A stretch of 30,639 bases of DNA from Bacillota bacterium (GTDB lineage Bacteria > Bacillota > Bacilli > Paenibacillales > Paenibacillaceae), in contig JAEZCJ010000171.1 in NCBI GenBank assembly GCA_023433615.1, positions 1 to 30,639 on the forward strand. Reading direction: 5' to 3'. Below the pieces are notes generated by a model that was given only the letters and a program-made list of their open reading frames with translations, searched no databases and was not told the DNA's origin. Shown here in pieces: positions 1 through 6,096 of this stretch. Position 1 is the stretch's first letter. The number at the start of each line of letters is the position of its first letter. The translations under genes and the position numbers were made by a program.

Positions 1-21
1 AGGATCAAACTCTCCATTAAA
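1..21 (-). rRNA. rrs: 16S rRNA, 5' end only (partial)
   Basis: Read on the minus strand, bases 15 to 1 are GGAGAGTTTGATCCT, the universal 5' end of bacterial 16S rRNA (the 27F primer region). By comparison with B. subtilis, where the mature end starts a few bases before GGAGAG, the mature 5' end should lie near base 21. The rest of the gene and of the rRNA operon is beyond the left edge. Confidence 0.95.
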
Positions 22-110
22 GTGTTGCCACTTGGAAAGAGCTGATTAGCTCATTACTTGTATTGCTTTTCTAACGATCCAAGGACCGTTAGGGCAGTTC
101 GCTCGTTGTT

Positions 111-126
111 CAGTTTTCAAGGAACA
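111..126 (-). promoter_or_regulatory. boxA-like antitermination/processing motif in the rrn leader
   Basis: The minus strand reads TGTTCCTTGAAAACTG, matching the boxA-type sequence found ahead of rRNA genes in Bacillales. It lies about 90 bases upstream of 16S. A small leader hairpin (CTAACG/CGTTAG arms, 71-92) and a second one (GAGCT/AGCTC, 39-52) sit between it and the rRNA. The antitermination role comes from family knowledge; only the motif is visible here. Confidence 0.6.
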
Positions 127-156
127 AATGTCATCCGTCTCAGCGGCGACCTTTAT

Positions 157-186
157 AATATATCACAGGCCTCTAAGTCTTAGCAA
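157..186 (-). promoter_or_regulatory. rrn promoter P2 (sigma-A candidate)
   Basis: The minus strand has TTGCTA (186-181), an 18-bp spacer and TATATT (162-157), with an A/T-rich stretch around the -10. Transcription would begin near 150, upstream of the boxA motif. The exact -10 register is uncertain: TATTAT, two bases further down, is an alternative with a 20-bp spacer. Confidence 0.5.
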
Positions 187-264
187 GTGGAAATTTCAAC
201 ATGGTGCTTGTCCACTTGCACGTCCGTTCTGTGAACCGGAAGCGGCAATCGCGACCGGATAGTT

Positions 265-294
265 AATTTACCACAGGCAGCACGCTAACGTCAA
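265..294 (-). promoter_or_regulatory. rrn promoter P1 (sigma-A candidate)
   Basis: The minus strand has TTGACG (294-289), an 18-bp spacer and TAAATT (270-265), about 110 bp upstream of the P2 candidate. Tandem promoters of this spacing are common for Bacillales rRNA operons. P1 begins about 50 bp after the stop codon of the 73-aa gene. Confidence 0.5.
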
Positions 295-343
295 GGCCTG
301 TTTGCGCGGCAGGTTCTGGTTCCGTATCCCGCCGCTGAAGAAG

Positions 344-565
344 CTATAAATACGTTCGTACGTTAAGGGCGTACCGCGACAACTCTTTTGGCGAAGCCAT
401 TCGGGCATACATGCGGAAAATAATCTTGTACCGCTTCGCGATCGCAACCTTGATATCTCCGTCTAGCCGGCTGTCATGCAAATCGAGCAGCATCTCGTCG
501 AGTTCCTTGCGCAGCACGTAATCAAGCTCTCTGCACTCTTTGTCGGTGTATAATATTCCGAGCAT
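344..565 (-). CDS. small hypothetical protein (73 aa)
   Basis: The product is a 73-residue, charged and probably cytoplasmic protein without a signal peptide, membrane segment or cysteine pair; it has a single Cys near residue 12. It looks mostly helical: an acidic, leucine-rich first half (residues 13-35) is followed by a basic segment (about 40-55) containing KRYKIIFRMYARM. An ATG start at 565 is preceded by an in-frame TAG, so no longer form is possible. The best ribosome binding site, AAGGAGGG, lies about 14 bases upstream, which is rather far. The gene sits between the SpoIIM-family gene's terminator and the rrn promoters. I do not recognise the family and assign no function. Confidence 0.6.
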   Translation of the reverse strand: MLGILYTDKECRELDYVLRKELDEMLLDLHDSRLDGDIKVAIAKRYKIIFRMYARMASPKELSRYALNVRTYL

Positions 566-644
566 GGCCTAACAGCTGGCCCTCCTTCCGCCTTGCACAG
601 GTTGATAGATCCCCGCCTGCATCGCATGGGAACCCGAAGACCAC

Positions 645-683
645 AAAAGCAGCGTCAACGATGTAGCGTTGCCCGCTGCTTTA
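645..683 (-). terminator. Stem-loop terminator after the SpoIIM-family gene
   Basis: Arms AAAGCAGCGTCAACG (646-660) and CGTTGCCCGCTGCTTT (667-682) pair over 14 bp with one small internal loop and a 6-base loop. On the minus strand the 3' arm ends in GCTGCTTTTG, a short U-run. It lies 29 bp after the stop of the SpoIIM-family gene and ahead of the 73-aa gene. Confidence 0.65.
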
Positions 684-711
684 CTGTTATGCTCAGTTTT
701 CGCTCAAAATA

Positions 712-1323
712 TTACATCCCAACCAACCATACCGTTATCGTGCTCTCGATAATGGCAGCGACAAGCAATGCAATCACGATCGCGACCATCATCGGAATGC
801 TGCGGACTGCGAGAAACTCGTACTCCGCGCCGATCCCCGTTCTGCGCAGCAGCAGCTGGCCGATCCCGCGCAATCCGAGCGTACCGAACTTCAGTCCGTA
901 TGCGCAGGCAACGATGATGGCGGGAATCTCGATAATGCCGTGGGGAGCGATCCCCGTGAGGAACACCATCGCAGCATTTTCGCCTTGGCTGTCGATTACC
1001 GCGTAGAGATATCCGATAACCATGCCGTTAATGAGCAAGAATGCGGCAGGCAGTATACCGAACAACGCCCCAAGATACATGACGAGAATGGACTTGATCG
1101 CATTATTGAAGAAGATGAAGAGGAACATCGCGAGCATCGGATTGGCCGACGCGTCGATCGTCTGGCCGATCTGCTGGATGCCGCGAATCTGCTCGTTCAG
1201 GTATTGCTCGAAGGCTGGATTCGTGCCGCCAATGAATGCGCCTGCCGCGAAAATCATGAGAGCAATTCCGAAATAGCGTCGCATCGCCTTCAGATGGTCC
1301 GCAAACGCACGAAGCGAGAACAT
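712..1323 (-). CDS. spoIIM: Stage II sporulation protein M family membrane protein
   Basis: This 203-aa polytopic membrane protein belongs to the SpoIIM/DUF95 family. The family signature PHGIIEIP is at residues 127-134. Hydrophobic segments lie near residues 17-33, 62-85, 87-110, 117-142 and 175-201. In B. subtilis, SpoIIM works with SpoIID and SpoIIP in septal peptidoglycan remodelling and engulfment in the mother cell. This copy is in the pdaB-kbaA-gerD cluster rather than at the usual B. subtilis spoIIM locus, so it may be a SpoIIM-like paralogue. The ATG at 1323 follows AAGGAGGTGA at ideal spacing. It is divergent from pdaB with 115 bp between them; I could not find a convincing sigma-E promoter there. 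Confidence 0.8.
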   Translation of the reverse strand: MFSLRAFADHLKAMRRYFGIALMIFAAGAFIGGTNPAFEQYLNEQIRGIQQIGQTIDASANPMLAMFLFIFFNNAIKSILVMYLGALFGILPAAFLLINGMVIGYLYAVIDSQGENAAMVFLTGIAPHGIIEIPAIIVACAYGLKFGTLGLRGIGQLLLRRTGIGAEYEFLAVRSIPMMVAIVIALLVAAIIESTITVWLVGM

Positions 1324-1438
1324 GGGGTCACCTCCTTAAGTCTAAGCACGCATGGTCAAGCATACACATAAGTAAACCAAGCTCTGGCACGTCCACGTTA
1401 GAGCATATTCCAAGACTGGAGAGGAGAGCCTGCTGTCT

Positions 1439-2242
1439 ATGAACTTTTTTTGGGTATGGAACGGGCGCAAGATCAAACGGTATTTGCTCGTCGCGGTGGC
1501 GCTGCTGTTCTCTGCCGGCGTCGTCTACGCGGAGAAAGACAACATCACGGTCTTCGCCCCGGATACGCCTGCCGCGATCTACAGCGTGCAGACCGACAAG
1601 AAGGTTGTGGCGCTTACGTTCGATATCAGCTGGGGCGACAAGCGCACGGAGCCGATCCTGCAAGTGCTGCAAGACAACGGCGTGACCAAGGCGACGTTCT
1701 TCCTATCATCCCCGTGGGCGCAATCCCATCCGGACATCGTGAAGAAGATTGCCGCGGCCGGTTACGAGATCGGCAGTCACGGGCACAAGCACGACAACTA
1801 CAGCAAGCTGAACGACGAGGAAATTCGCAAGCAGATCCAGACCGCGCACACGATTCTGACGCAGACGACCGGCAAGCAGCCCAGCTTGATTCGGCTCCCT
1901 AACGGCGACTTCGACAAGCGTGTGCTCACGATTGCCGAGCAGCTGCGCTACAAGGTCATTCAATGGGATACGGATTCGTTGGATTGGATGAACATCGGCA
2001 CCGACAAAATCGTGGACCGCGTCGTGACCAAGGCGCATCCCGGCGACATTATTCTGCTGCATGCGAGCGATTCCAGCAAACAGACGCACGAAGCGCTGCC
2101 GGCGATTATCGAGCAGCTGCGCGCCAAGGGCTACTCCTTCGTCTCGGTATCCGAGCTGCTCGCCCAGACCGAACTTCAGGGCAAGCCTGTACAGGATAAA
2201 CAGAGCGTAGCCCCGCTGGGCGATCTGGAATATAAGTTATAG
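1439..2242 (+). CDS. pdaB: Polysaccharide deacetylase family sporulation protein PdaB
   Basis: 267 aa. A short cytoplasmic N terminus (MNFFWVWNGRK) and a hydrophobic segment at about residues 14-31 form a signal anchor, followed by a NodB-type carbohydrate esterase 4 domain. Motif 1 reads TFDISWGD (60-67) rather than the canonical TFDD, so the usual second, metal-binding Asp is missing while the first (D62) is kept. Motif 2 is SHGHKH (113-118), and RLPNGDFD is the later motif. PdaB is needed for spore stability and cortex maturation in B. subtilis and is made under sporulation control. GGAGAGGAG precedes the ATG. The gene is one of only two on the plus strand and converges with kbaA, with six bases between the stop codons. 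Confidence 0.93.
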   Translation: MNFFWVWNGRKIKRYLLVAVALLFSAGVVYAEKDNITVFAPDTPAAIYSVQTDKKVVALTFDISWGDKRTEPILQVLQDNGVTKATFFLSSPWAQSHPDIVKKIAAAGYEIGSHGHKHDNYSKLNDEEIRKQIQTAHTILTQTTGKQPSLIRLPNGDFDKRVLTIAEQLRYKVIQWDTDSLDWMNIGTDKIVDRVVTKAHPGDIILLHASDSSKQTHEALPAIIEQLRAKGYSFVSVSELLAQTELQGKPVQDKQSVAPLGDLEYKL

Positions 2243-2248
2243 CATTGC

Positions 2249-2875
2249 CTAGGAAGCCGTCTCCGCCTTCGTGCCGGAGGCGGCTTCTGCCGGCTTCAGC
2301 AAGCGATGCAGCATGAGGATCTGGTAGGCGTTGCATGCAAACAGCGGCGTGATCATGAAGATAAGTGCGGATGCATTGCTCTCTTCGCCCATGCTCGGCC
2401 ATGCTTCGACGACGGTTACGACGAACATCAGGAATAAAGTCGGCACAAGCGCGGATGCATTCGTCTGCTTCACCTTCACCTTCGCCACGATCCAGGAACC
2501 GACCGCCATCGCGGCTGGCAGCGACCAGAACATCCAATCGTTCAGGTGCGTACGGTTCTCATAGAGCAGATAGCCGAATAAGAATACCCCGAATACGGTC
2601 GTGTAGCCTTGCAGCGCGTTCCAGAGATATTTCTTCTTGAAGATGCCGAGTGCAATATAATTAAGCGTCAGGTAGGCAAAAAAGCCCATCTGGCTGAATG
2701 CCCCGATCAGCATGCCTGCAAGTGCCATCATCCCCGCATTGAAGCCTGCCGCTTCGAGTCCCATGAAGCCGAACGATTCGTCCGTCCACTGCATGATCGA
2801 TCCCGTAATCGCCGACACGACGCCTCCCAGCAGAATGCAGCTCCAGAATAAGAAGAACCATTTTCGCAAATTCAC
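2249..2875 (-). CDS. kbaA: KinB signalling pathway activation protein KbaA
   Basis: 208-aa integral membrane protein with about six hydrophobic segments (roughly residues 7-27, 45-75, 88-104, 113-130, 142-158 and 168-186) and a short hydrophilic, Ala/Glu-rich tail. In B. subtilis KbaA acts upstream of the sensor kinase KinB in the phosphorelay that starts sporulation; its mechanism is not settled. Identification rests on the overall sequence and on its position between pdaB and gerD, exactly as in B. subtilis. The start is a GTG at 2875, with AAGGAGG eight or nine bases upstream. It converges with pdaB and diverges from gerD. Confidence 0.9.
   Translation of the reverse strand: MNLRKWFFLFWSCILLGGVVSAITGSIMQWTDESFGFMGLEAAGFNAGMMALAGMLIGAFSQMGFFAYLTLNYIALGIFKKKYLWNALQGYTTVFGVFLFGYLLYENRTHLNDWMFWSLPAAMAVGSWIVAKVKVKQTNASALVPTLFLMFVVTVVEAWPSMGEESNASALIFMITPLFACNAYQILMLHRLLKPAEAASGTKAETAS
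2253..2287 (+). terminator. Hairpin after pdaB, inside the kbaA 3' coding end
   Basis: GAAGCCG-T-CTCCG (2253-2265) pairs with CGGAG-G-CGGCTTC (2275-2287), a 13-bp stem with a U-G pair in plus-strand RNA. It starts 11 bp after the pdaB stop. There is no clear U-tract, so it may act as a weak terminator or an mRNA 3'-end stabiliser. It also encodes the C-terminal residues of KbaA on the other strand. Confidence 0.45.
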
Positions 2876-2972
2876 TTCTCGTTGCCTCCTTTATGGCTGC
2901 CTGCGGGCGAGTTGCCGCAAGCGATCAAACTTTATTTTACCATGTCCGGGTCAAAAAGCTATCCGCATCCCA

Positions 2973-3002
2973 TGATAATCCCGTGAACGTCGAACCATAC
3001 TA
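2973..3002 (+). promoter_or_regulatory. Candidate sigma-G promoter for gerD
   Basis: TGATAA (2973-2978), a 17-bp spacer and CATACTA (2996-3002) match the forespore sigma-G pattern; the -10 fits CATnnTA exactly. B. subtilis gerD is sigma-G dependent. Transcription would start near 3009, leaving about 44 bases before the chosen gerD start. Confidence 0.55.
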
Positions 3003-3052
3003 GAGGTAACTTAATCGATGAGATTATGCCAGCGAAGGGAGCAGACTATCCG

Positions 3053-3736
3053 ATGCACAAACGTCGTAAGCATATAGCGGCAATCGTACTGGGGTGCGCG
3101 ATGCTGGGATTGGCCGGCTGCGGCGCCGAGCCGTCCGGAGGCGGGGGCAGCCAGACGATGTCCTACAAGGACATGAAGTCGATGGTCATCGACATTCTGA
3201 AGACGGAAGATGCCCAGAAGGCGCTGCAAGAATCGGCATCCGCAACCGCGAGCGGCGGCGGCATGATGGCGCTGTCCGTGCAGGATCAGGAGCAGGTGCG
3301 GCTTGCCGTGAAGGATGTGCTGGTTGCGCCAGGCTACGAGACGGTCATCGAGAAGCTCATGACCGACCCGAAGTTCGCGGGCGAGTTCGCCAAGGCCGTG
3401 AACAAGCAGAATAAGCAGATTCACAAGGATCTGCTGAAGGATCCGACGTACCAGAAGGATCTGGCCACCGTGTTCAAGGGACCGGAATTCGAGAAGACGA
3501 TTCTCGATATCATGAAGGGAACGGAATACCGCAAGCAGGTATCCAGCATCATGAAGGAAACGATCGAGAGCCCGCTCGTGAAGCTGGAACTGTATGAGCT
3601 GCTTCAGAAGGCCGTGCACGAAGAACTGAAGCCGAAGGAGGAGAAAAAATCCGAAGACGGCGGTGAGCAAAGCGGCGGCGAGGGCGATAGCGGCGGAGGC
3701 GGTGAAGAAGGCGGCGGCGAGGATGGCGGCGGCTGA
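3053..3736 (+). CDS. gerD: Spore germination lipoprotein GerD
   Basis: 227-aa lipoprotein. A basic N terminus and hydrophobic core are followed by the lipobox LAGC with Cys23. The middle (about 40-190) is helical and charged, and the C terminus is a low-complexity Glu/Gly-rich tail. In B. subtilis, GerD sits on the spore inner membrane and is needed to cluster GerA-type nutrient receptors into the germinosome. An upstream ATG at 3026 would add nine residues, but it has no ribosome binding site, whereas the ATG at 3053 follows AAGGGAG; the shorter form also gives a normal lipoprotein signal. It is flanked by a likely sigma-G promoter and a strong bidirectional terminator. Confidence 0.93.
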   Translation: MHKRRKHIAAIVLGCAMLGLAGCGAEPSGGGGSQTMSYKDMKSMVIDILKTEDAQKALQESASATASGGGMMALSVQDQEQVRLAVKDVLVAPGYETVIEKLMTDPKFAGEFAKAVNKQNKQIHKDLLKDPTYQKDLATVFKGPEFEKTILDIMKGTEYRKQVSSIMKETIESPLVKLELYELLQKAVHEELKPKEEKKSEDGGEQSGGEGDSGGGGEEGGGEDGGG

Positions 3737-3756
3737 TCTGCGCATCAGTACGCACA

Positions 3757-3797
3757 TAAAAAAACCGGTTCAGCGCTTGTGGCTGACCGGTTTTTTC
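3757..3797. terminator. Bidirectional terminator between gerD and salA
   Basis: AAAAAACCGGT and CAGC on the left pair with GCTG and ACCGGTTTTTT on the right, with one bulged T and a short loop. An A-run on one side and a T-run on the other make it an intrinsic terminator on both strands, serving the convergent genes gerD and salA. Confidence 0.9.
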
Positions 3798-3825
3798 ATG
3801 GCAATCGCAGGTGTGGTCAGGTTCG

Positions 3826-4923
3826 TTATTCGCCTGAAGCTTGCTCGCATCGCGCGATGACCGCTTGGGCGATCTCGTTGTAGAGCTGCCCGGTGACGGT
3901 GTCCGCCTTGTAGATCGACGGCGAGAAGTCAGGCTCAGCGACATGGTTGTCCGGCACGCCGAGCGGCAGCTGCGCGAGCAGATCGGTGTGCAGTTGTTCC
4001 GCTAACCGGGCACCGCCACCGCGTCCGAACACCTCGTCGCGCTTGCCGCATGACGGGCATTCATAGTAGGACATGTTTTCGACGACGCCAAGAATTTCAT
4101 GCTCCGTCTTGATTGCCATCGCGCCTGCGCGCGCCGCGACGAATGCGGCTGTCGCATGCGGCGTCGTGACGATGATCTCTTTGCTCTGCGGGATCATCTG
4201 GTGCACGTCCAACGCGACGTCGCCCGTGCCTGGCGGCAGATCGAGCAGCATGTAATCCAGGTCGCCCCATTCGATCTCGGAGAAGAAGTTGCGCAGCATC
4301 TTGCCGAGCATCGGCCCGCGCCAGACGATCGGCGCATTGTCCTCGACGAAGAAGCCCATCGAGATCACCTTCACGCCGAATCGTTCGATCGGAATGACGC
4401 GCTCATTCACGATCTGCGGCTTCTCCTCGATGCCCATCATATCGGGTACGCTGAAGCCGTAGATGTCGGCATCGATGATGCCCACGCGCTTGCCCTGCCG
4501 CGCCAATGCGACGGCCAAGTTGACGGTGACCGTCGACTTGCCGACGCCGCCCTTGCCGCTGGCGACGGCAATGAACTGCACCCCGCTACGCGGGTCGAGC
4601 AGCGGATGCCGCTCCATCCCGGCGCCGTGGCCGCGCACCGCGCCGCCAGCTCCCGCAGCGGCCTGCTGCGCCGGCGCAGCGCCCGCGCCCTCTGCGAGTG
4701 GCCGAAACCGCAGATGCACGGTTTCCGCTCCGATCGCCTCGAGCGCGCCGCGCAGCGCCGCTTCGAGCGGGGCATCCGTCCCCCCGCCGGGCACCAGGAC
4801 CGTCAGCGATACTTGCCGGTCCTTCACGACGACGTCGCGTACTTGCGGCGCCGTTCCGTTACTGCCCGCAGTCTGGCCGATGACTTGGCCGACCGCTTCC
4901 AATGCTTGTTCTCGCGTTAACAT
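3826..4923 (-). CDS. salA: Mrp/NBP35-family ATPase SalA
   Basis: 365 aa. An N-terminal MIP18/DUF59-like domain (about 1-75) is followed by an Ala/Gly-rich linker (78-105) and a Mrp-type P-loop ATPase domain. The deviant Walker A motif GKGGVGKS is at 123-130, followed by IDADIYG, and a CPSC pair lies in the C-terminal half, as in Fe-S carrier ATPases. In B. subtilis SalA (YbaL) represses scoC and so affects exoprotease expression; Mrp relatives carry Fe-S clusters. A TTG start at 4947 would add eight residues without a ribosome binding site. The ATG at 4923 follows GGGGTG at 7 bases and begins MLTREQ, typical of the family. Confidence 0.92.
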   Translation of the reverse strand: MLTREQALEAVGQVIGQTAGSNGTAPQVRDVVVKDRQVSLTVLVPGGGTDAPLEAALRGALEAIGAETVHLRFRPLAEGAGAAPAQQAAAGAGGAVRGHGAGMERHPLLDPRSGVQFIAVASGKGGVGKSTVTVNLAVALARQGKRVGIIDADIYGFSVPDMMGIEEKPQIVNERVIPIERFGVKVISMGFFVEDNAPIVWRGPMLGKMLRNFFSEIEWGDLDYMLLDLPPGTGDVALDVHQMIPQSKEIIVTTPHATAAFVAARAGAMAIKTEHEILGVVENMSYYECPSCGKRDEVFGRGGGARLAEQLHTDLLAQLPLGVPDNHVAEPDFSPSIYKADTVTGQLYNEIAQAVIARCEQASGE

Positions 4924-4947
4924 ACCGCTGCACCCCGTATCTCGCAA

Positions 4948-4975
4948 GGCGCATGGGCATGACAGCCCATGCGCC
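4948..4975 (-). promoter_or_regulatory. Perfect 11-bp hairpin in the salA leader
   Basis: GGCGCATGGGC (4948-4958) and GCCCATGCGCC (4965-4975) are perfectly complementary across a 6-base loop. No U-run follows on either strand. It lies 25 bp upstream of the salA start and, if the promoter at 5005-5013 is used, inside the salA 5' untranslated region. Function unknown. Confidence 0.6.
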
Positions 4976-5004
4976 TATTCGCGTGGTATCGTACAATCCG
5001 CCTT

Positions 5005-5013
5005 ATTATACCA
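5005..5013 (-). promoter_or_regulatory. Extended -10 promoter for salA
   Basis: The minus strand reads TGGTATAAT (5013-5005), a perfect extended -10. The -35 position (TATAGA) matches poorly, as often happens with extended -10 promoters. Transcription would start near 4998, between cwlD and salA. Confidence 0.6.
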
Positions 5014-5060
5014 CACCCGATGCGCGATCTATATGCGCCGGCTCACAAATCCAACTCGCC

Positions 5061-5831
5061 CTACGACGCGTTCAACTGGGCCCCGCCCTTCTCGCCTGCG
5101 CTGTACCGAAGTATCCCTTGGTAGATCGCAGCAGCTACCTGACGCTGATACTCCGCATCGGCCAGCCTGCGCGCTTCATCCGGATTGGAGAGGAAGCCGA
5201 CCTCGACCAATGCGCTGGGTATTTCCTCCACGGCCTTGAGCAGGTAGACCGTATTCACTCTGGCGGCCACGCGATTCGTATTCTCGAGATTGCGCCTGAT
5301 CTCGTCTTGGATCAGCGCTGCCAGCAGTTGGTTATCGGGATGATTCGGATAGAAGAACGTCTGAGCACCGGCCCACTTCGGCGATGGAATGCTGTTCATA
5401 TGGACGCTGACGAGCACATCCGGCTTCTCCTTCTCGATCTGTTCCACGCGCCGCAGCAGATCCTCCGTCTTCCTTCGGCTGAACCCGCTCGTCCCTTCAC
5501 TCGCCAGATCGCGGTCATCCTCGCGCGTCATCCGGACGACGGCGCCCGCCTGCTGCAAGTAATCCCGTAGATGCAGCGCGATCGCGAGGTTCAGATCCTT
5601 CTCCACGATTCCTTGCTTGCTTACCGCGCCGCCGTCTACCCCGCCATGTCCCGCGTCGAGATAGATCGTCTTGCCGGAGAGCGGCAGCGTCCAGTACGTC
5701 CATGTCCGGGAGGTCGGCGTATCTTGCGTCAACAGCAGCAGAATAAGCAGCACCGTACTGACGCCGACGGCGACACGCAGCGCTCCTCGGTAGTTGATCC
5801 ACACCACGACACGTCTTCTCATGCGGCGCAT
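5061..5831 (-). CDS. cwlD: N-acetylmuramoyl-L-alanine amidase CwlD
   Basis: 256 aa with an arginine-rich N terminus and one membrane segment (about 16-35) that anchors or exports an Amidase_3 domain. Zinc and catalytic residues are visible: H62 in DAGHGG (59-64), E77, H144 in SVHMNS and E210 in LVEVGF. CwlD, with PdaA, makes the muramic delta-lactam of spore cortex peptidoglycan, the mark recognised by germination lytic enzymes. An ATG at 5855 would add eight residues but lacks a ribosome binding site; the ATG at 5831 follows GGGGTGG at 9 bases. That binding site lies inside the 3' arm of a terminator-like hairpin (5835-5909). cwlD follows sat on the same strand. Confidence 0.92.
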   Translation of the reverse strand: MRRMRRRVVVWINYRGALRVAVGVSTVLLILLLLTQDTPTSRTWTYWTLPLSGKTIYLDAGHGGVDGGAVSKQGIVEKDLNLAIALHLRDYLQQAGAVVRMTREDDRDLASEGTSGFSRRKTEDLLRRVEQIEKEKPDVLVSVHMNSIPSPKWAGAQTFFYPNHPDNQLLAALIQDEIRRNLENTNRVAARVNTVYLLKAVEEIPSALVEVGFLSNPDEARRLADAEYQRQVAAAIYQGILRYSAGEKGGAQLNAS

Positions 5832-5834
5832 AAC

Positions 5835-5909
5835 AAAAAACCACCCCGATCCCATAGGTCATGTCCAGAGCACAATACAAGCTCTATACACTATATGGGA
5901 CGAGGTGGT
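5835..5909 (-). terminator. Terminator-like hairpin overlapping the cwlD ribosome binding site
   Basis: On the minus strand, ACCACCTCGTCCCATA (5909-5894) pairs with TATGGGATCGGGGTGGT (5856-5840), with a 37-base loop, followed at once by a run of six T. The 3' arm contains the cwlD ribosome binding site GGGGTGG. It could end transcripts coming from cysH-sat, or act as an attenuator for cwlD. Confidence 0.55.
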
Positions 5910-5968
5910 CATGTAGTACAAGATATGTTCAGCATTCGATTGTGAATGCCTTCTGACTATTGAAGCTT

Positions 5969-6079
5969 CAGCACCGAGAAGGTTGAACGATAGTAGCAAT
6001 TGAGGAGCGGAGCGTAGGCAGACCTACGTGAGCACCGGAAATTGCGCTAGCGTTCAAGATTCGAAGCCGAATAAGCTGC
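5969..6079 (+). repeat. Dispersed hairpin repeat, copy 1
   Basis: This 111-bp element lies between the sat stop and cwlD. Its reverse complement recurs at 10572-10681, with about 98 of 110 aligned positions identical and one 1-base indel. It begins CAGCACCGAGAAGG and ends GCCGAATAAGCT. The centre is CGTAGG-CAGA-CCTACG, and the outer arms, AACGATAGTAGCAATT and AATTGCGCTAGCGTT, pair imperfectly, so the whole copy is a long imperfect palindrome. It has no coding potential or U-run. Relative to the flanking genes it is opposite in orientation to copy 2. Confidence 0.9.
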
Positions 6080-6096
6080 GAAGCATTACTCCGTGA

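Noticed and set aside
3026..3052. An earlier ATG for gerD
   Set aside because: No ribosome binding site, and it would put nine polar residues before a normal lipoprotein signal peptide. The ATG at 3053 has AAGGGAG.
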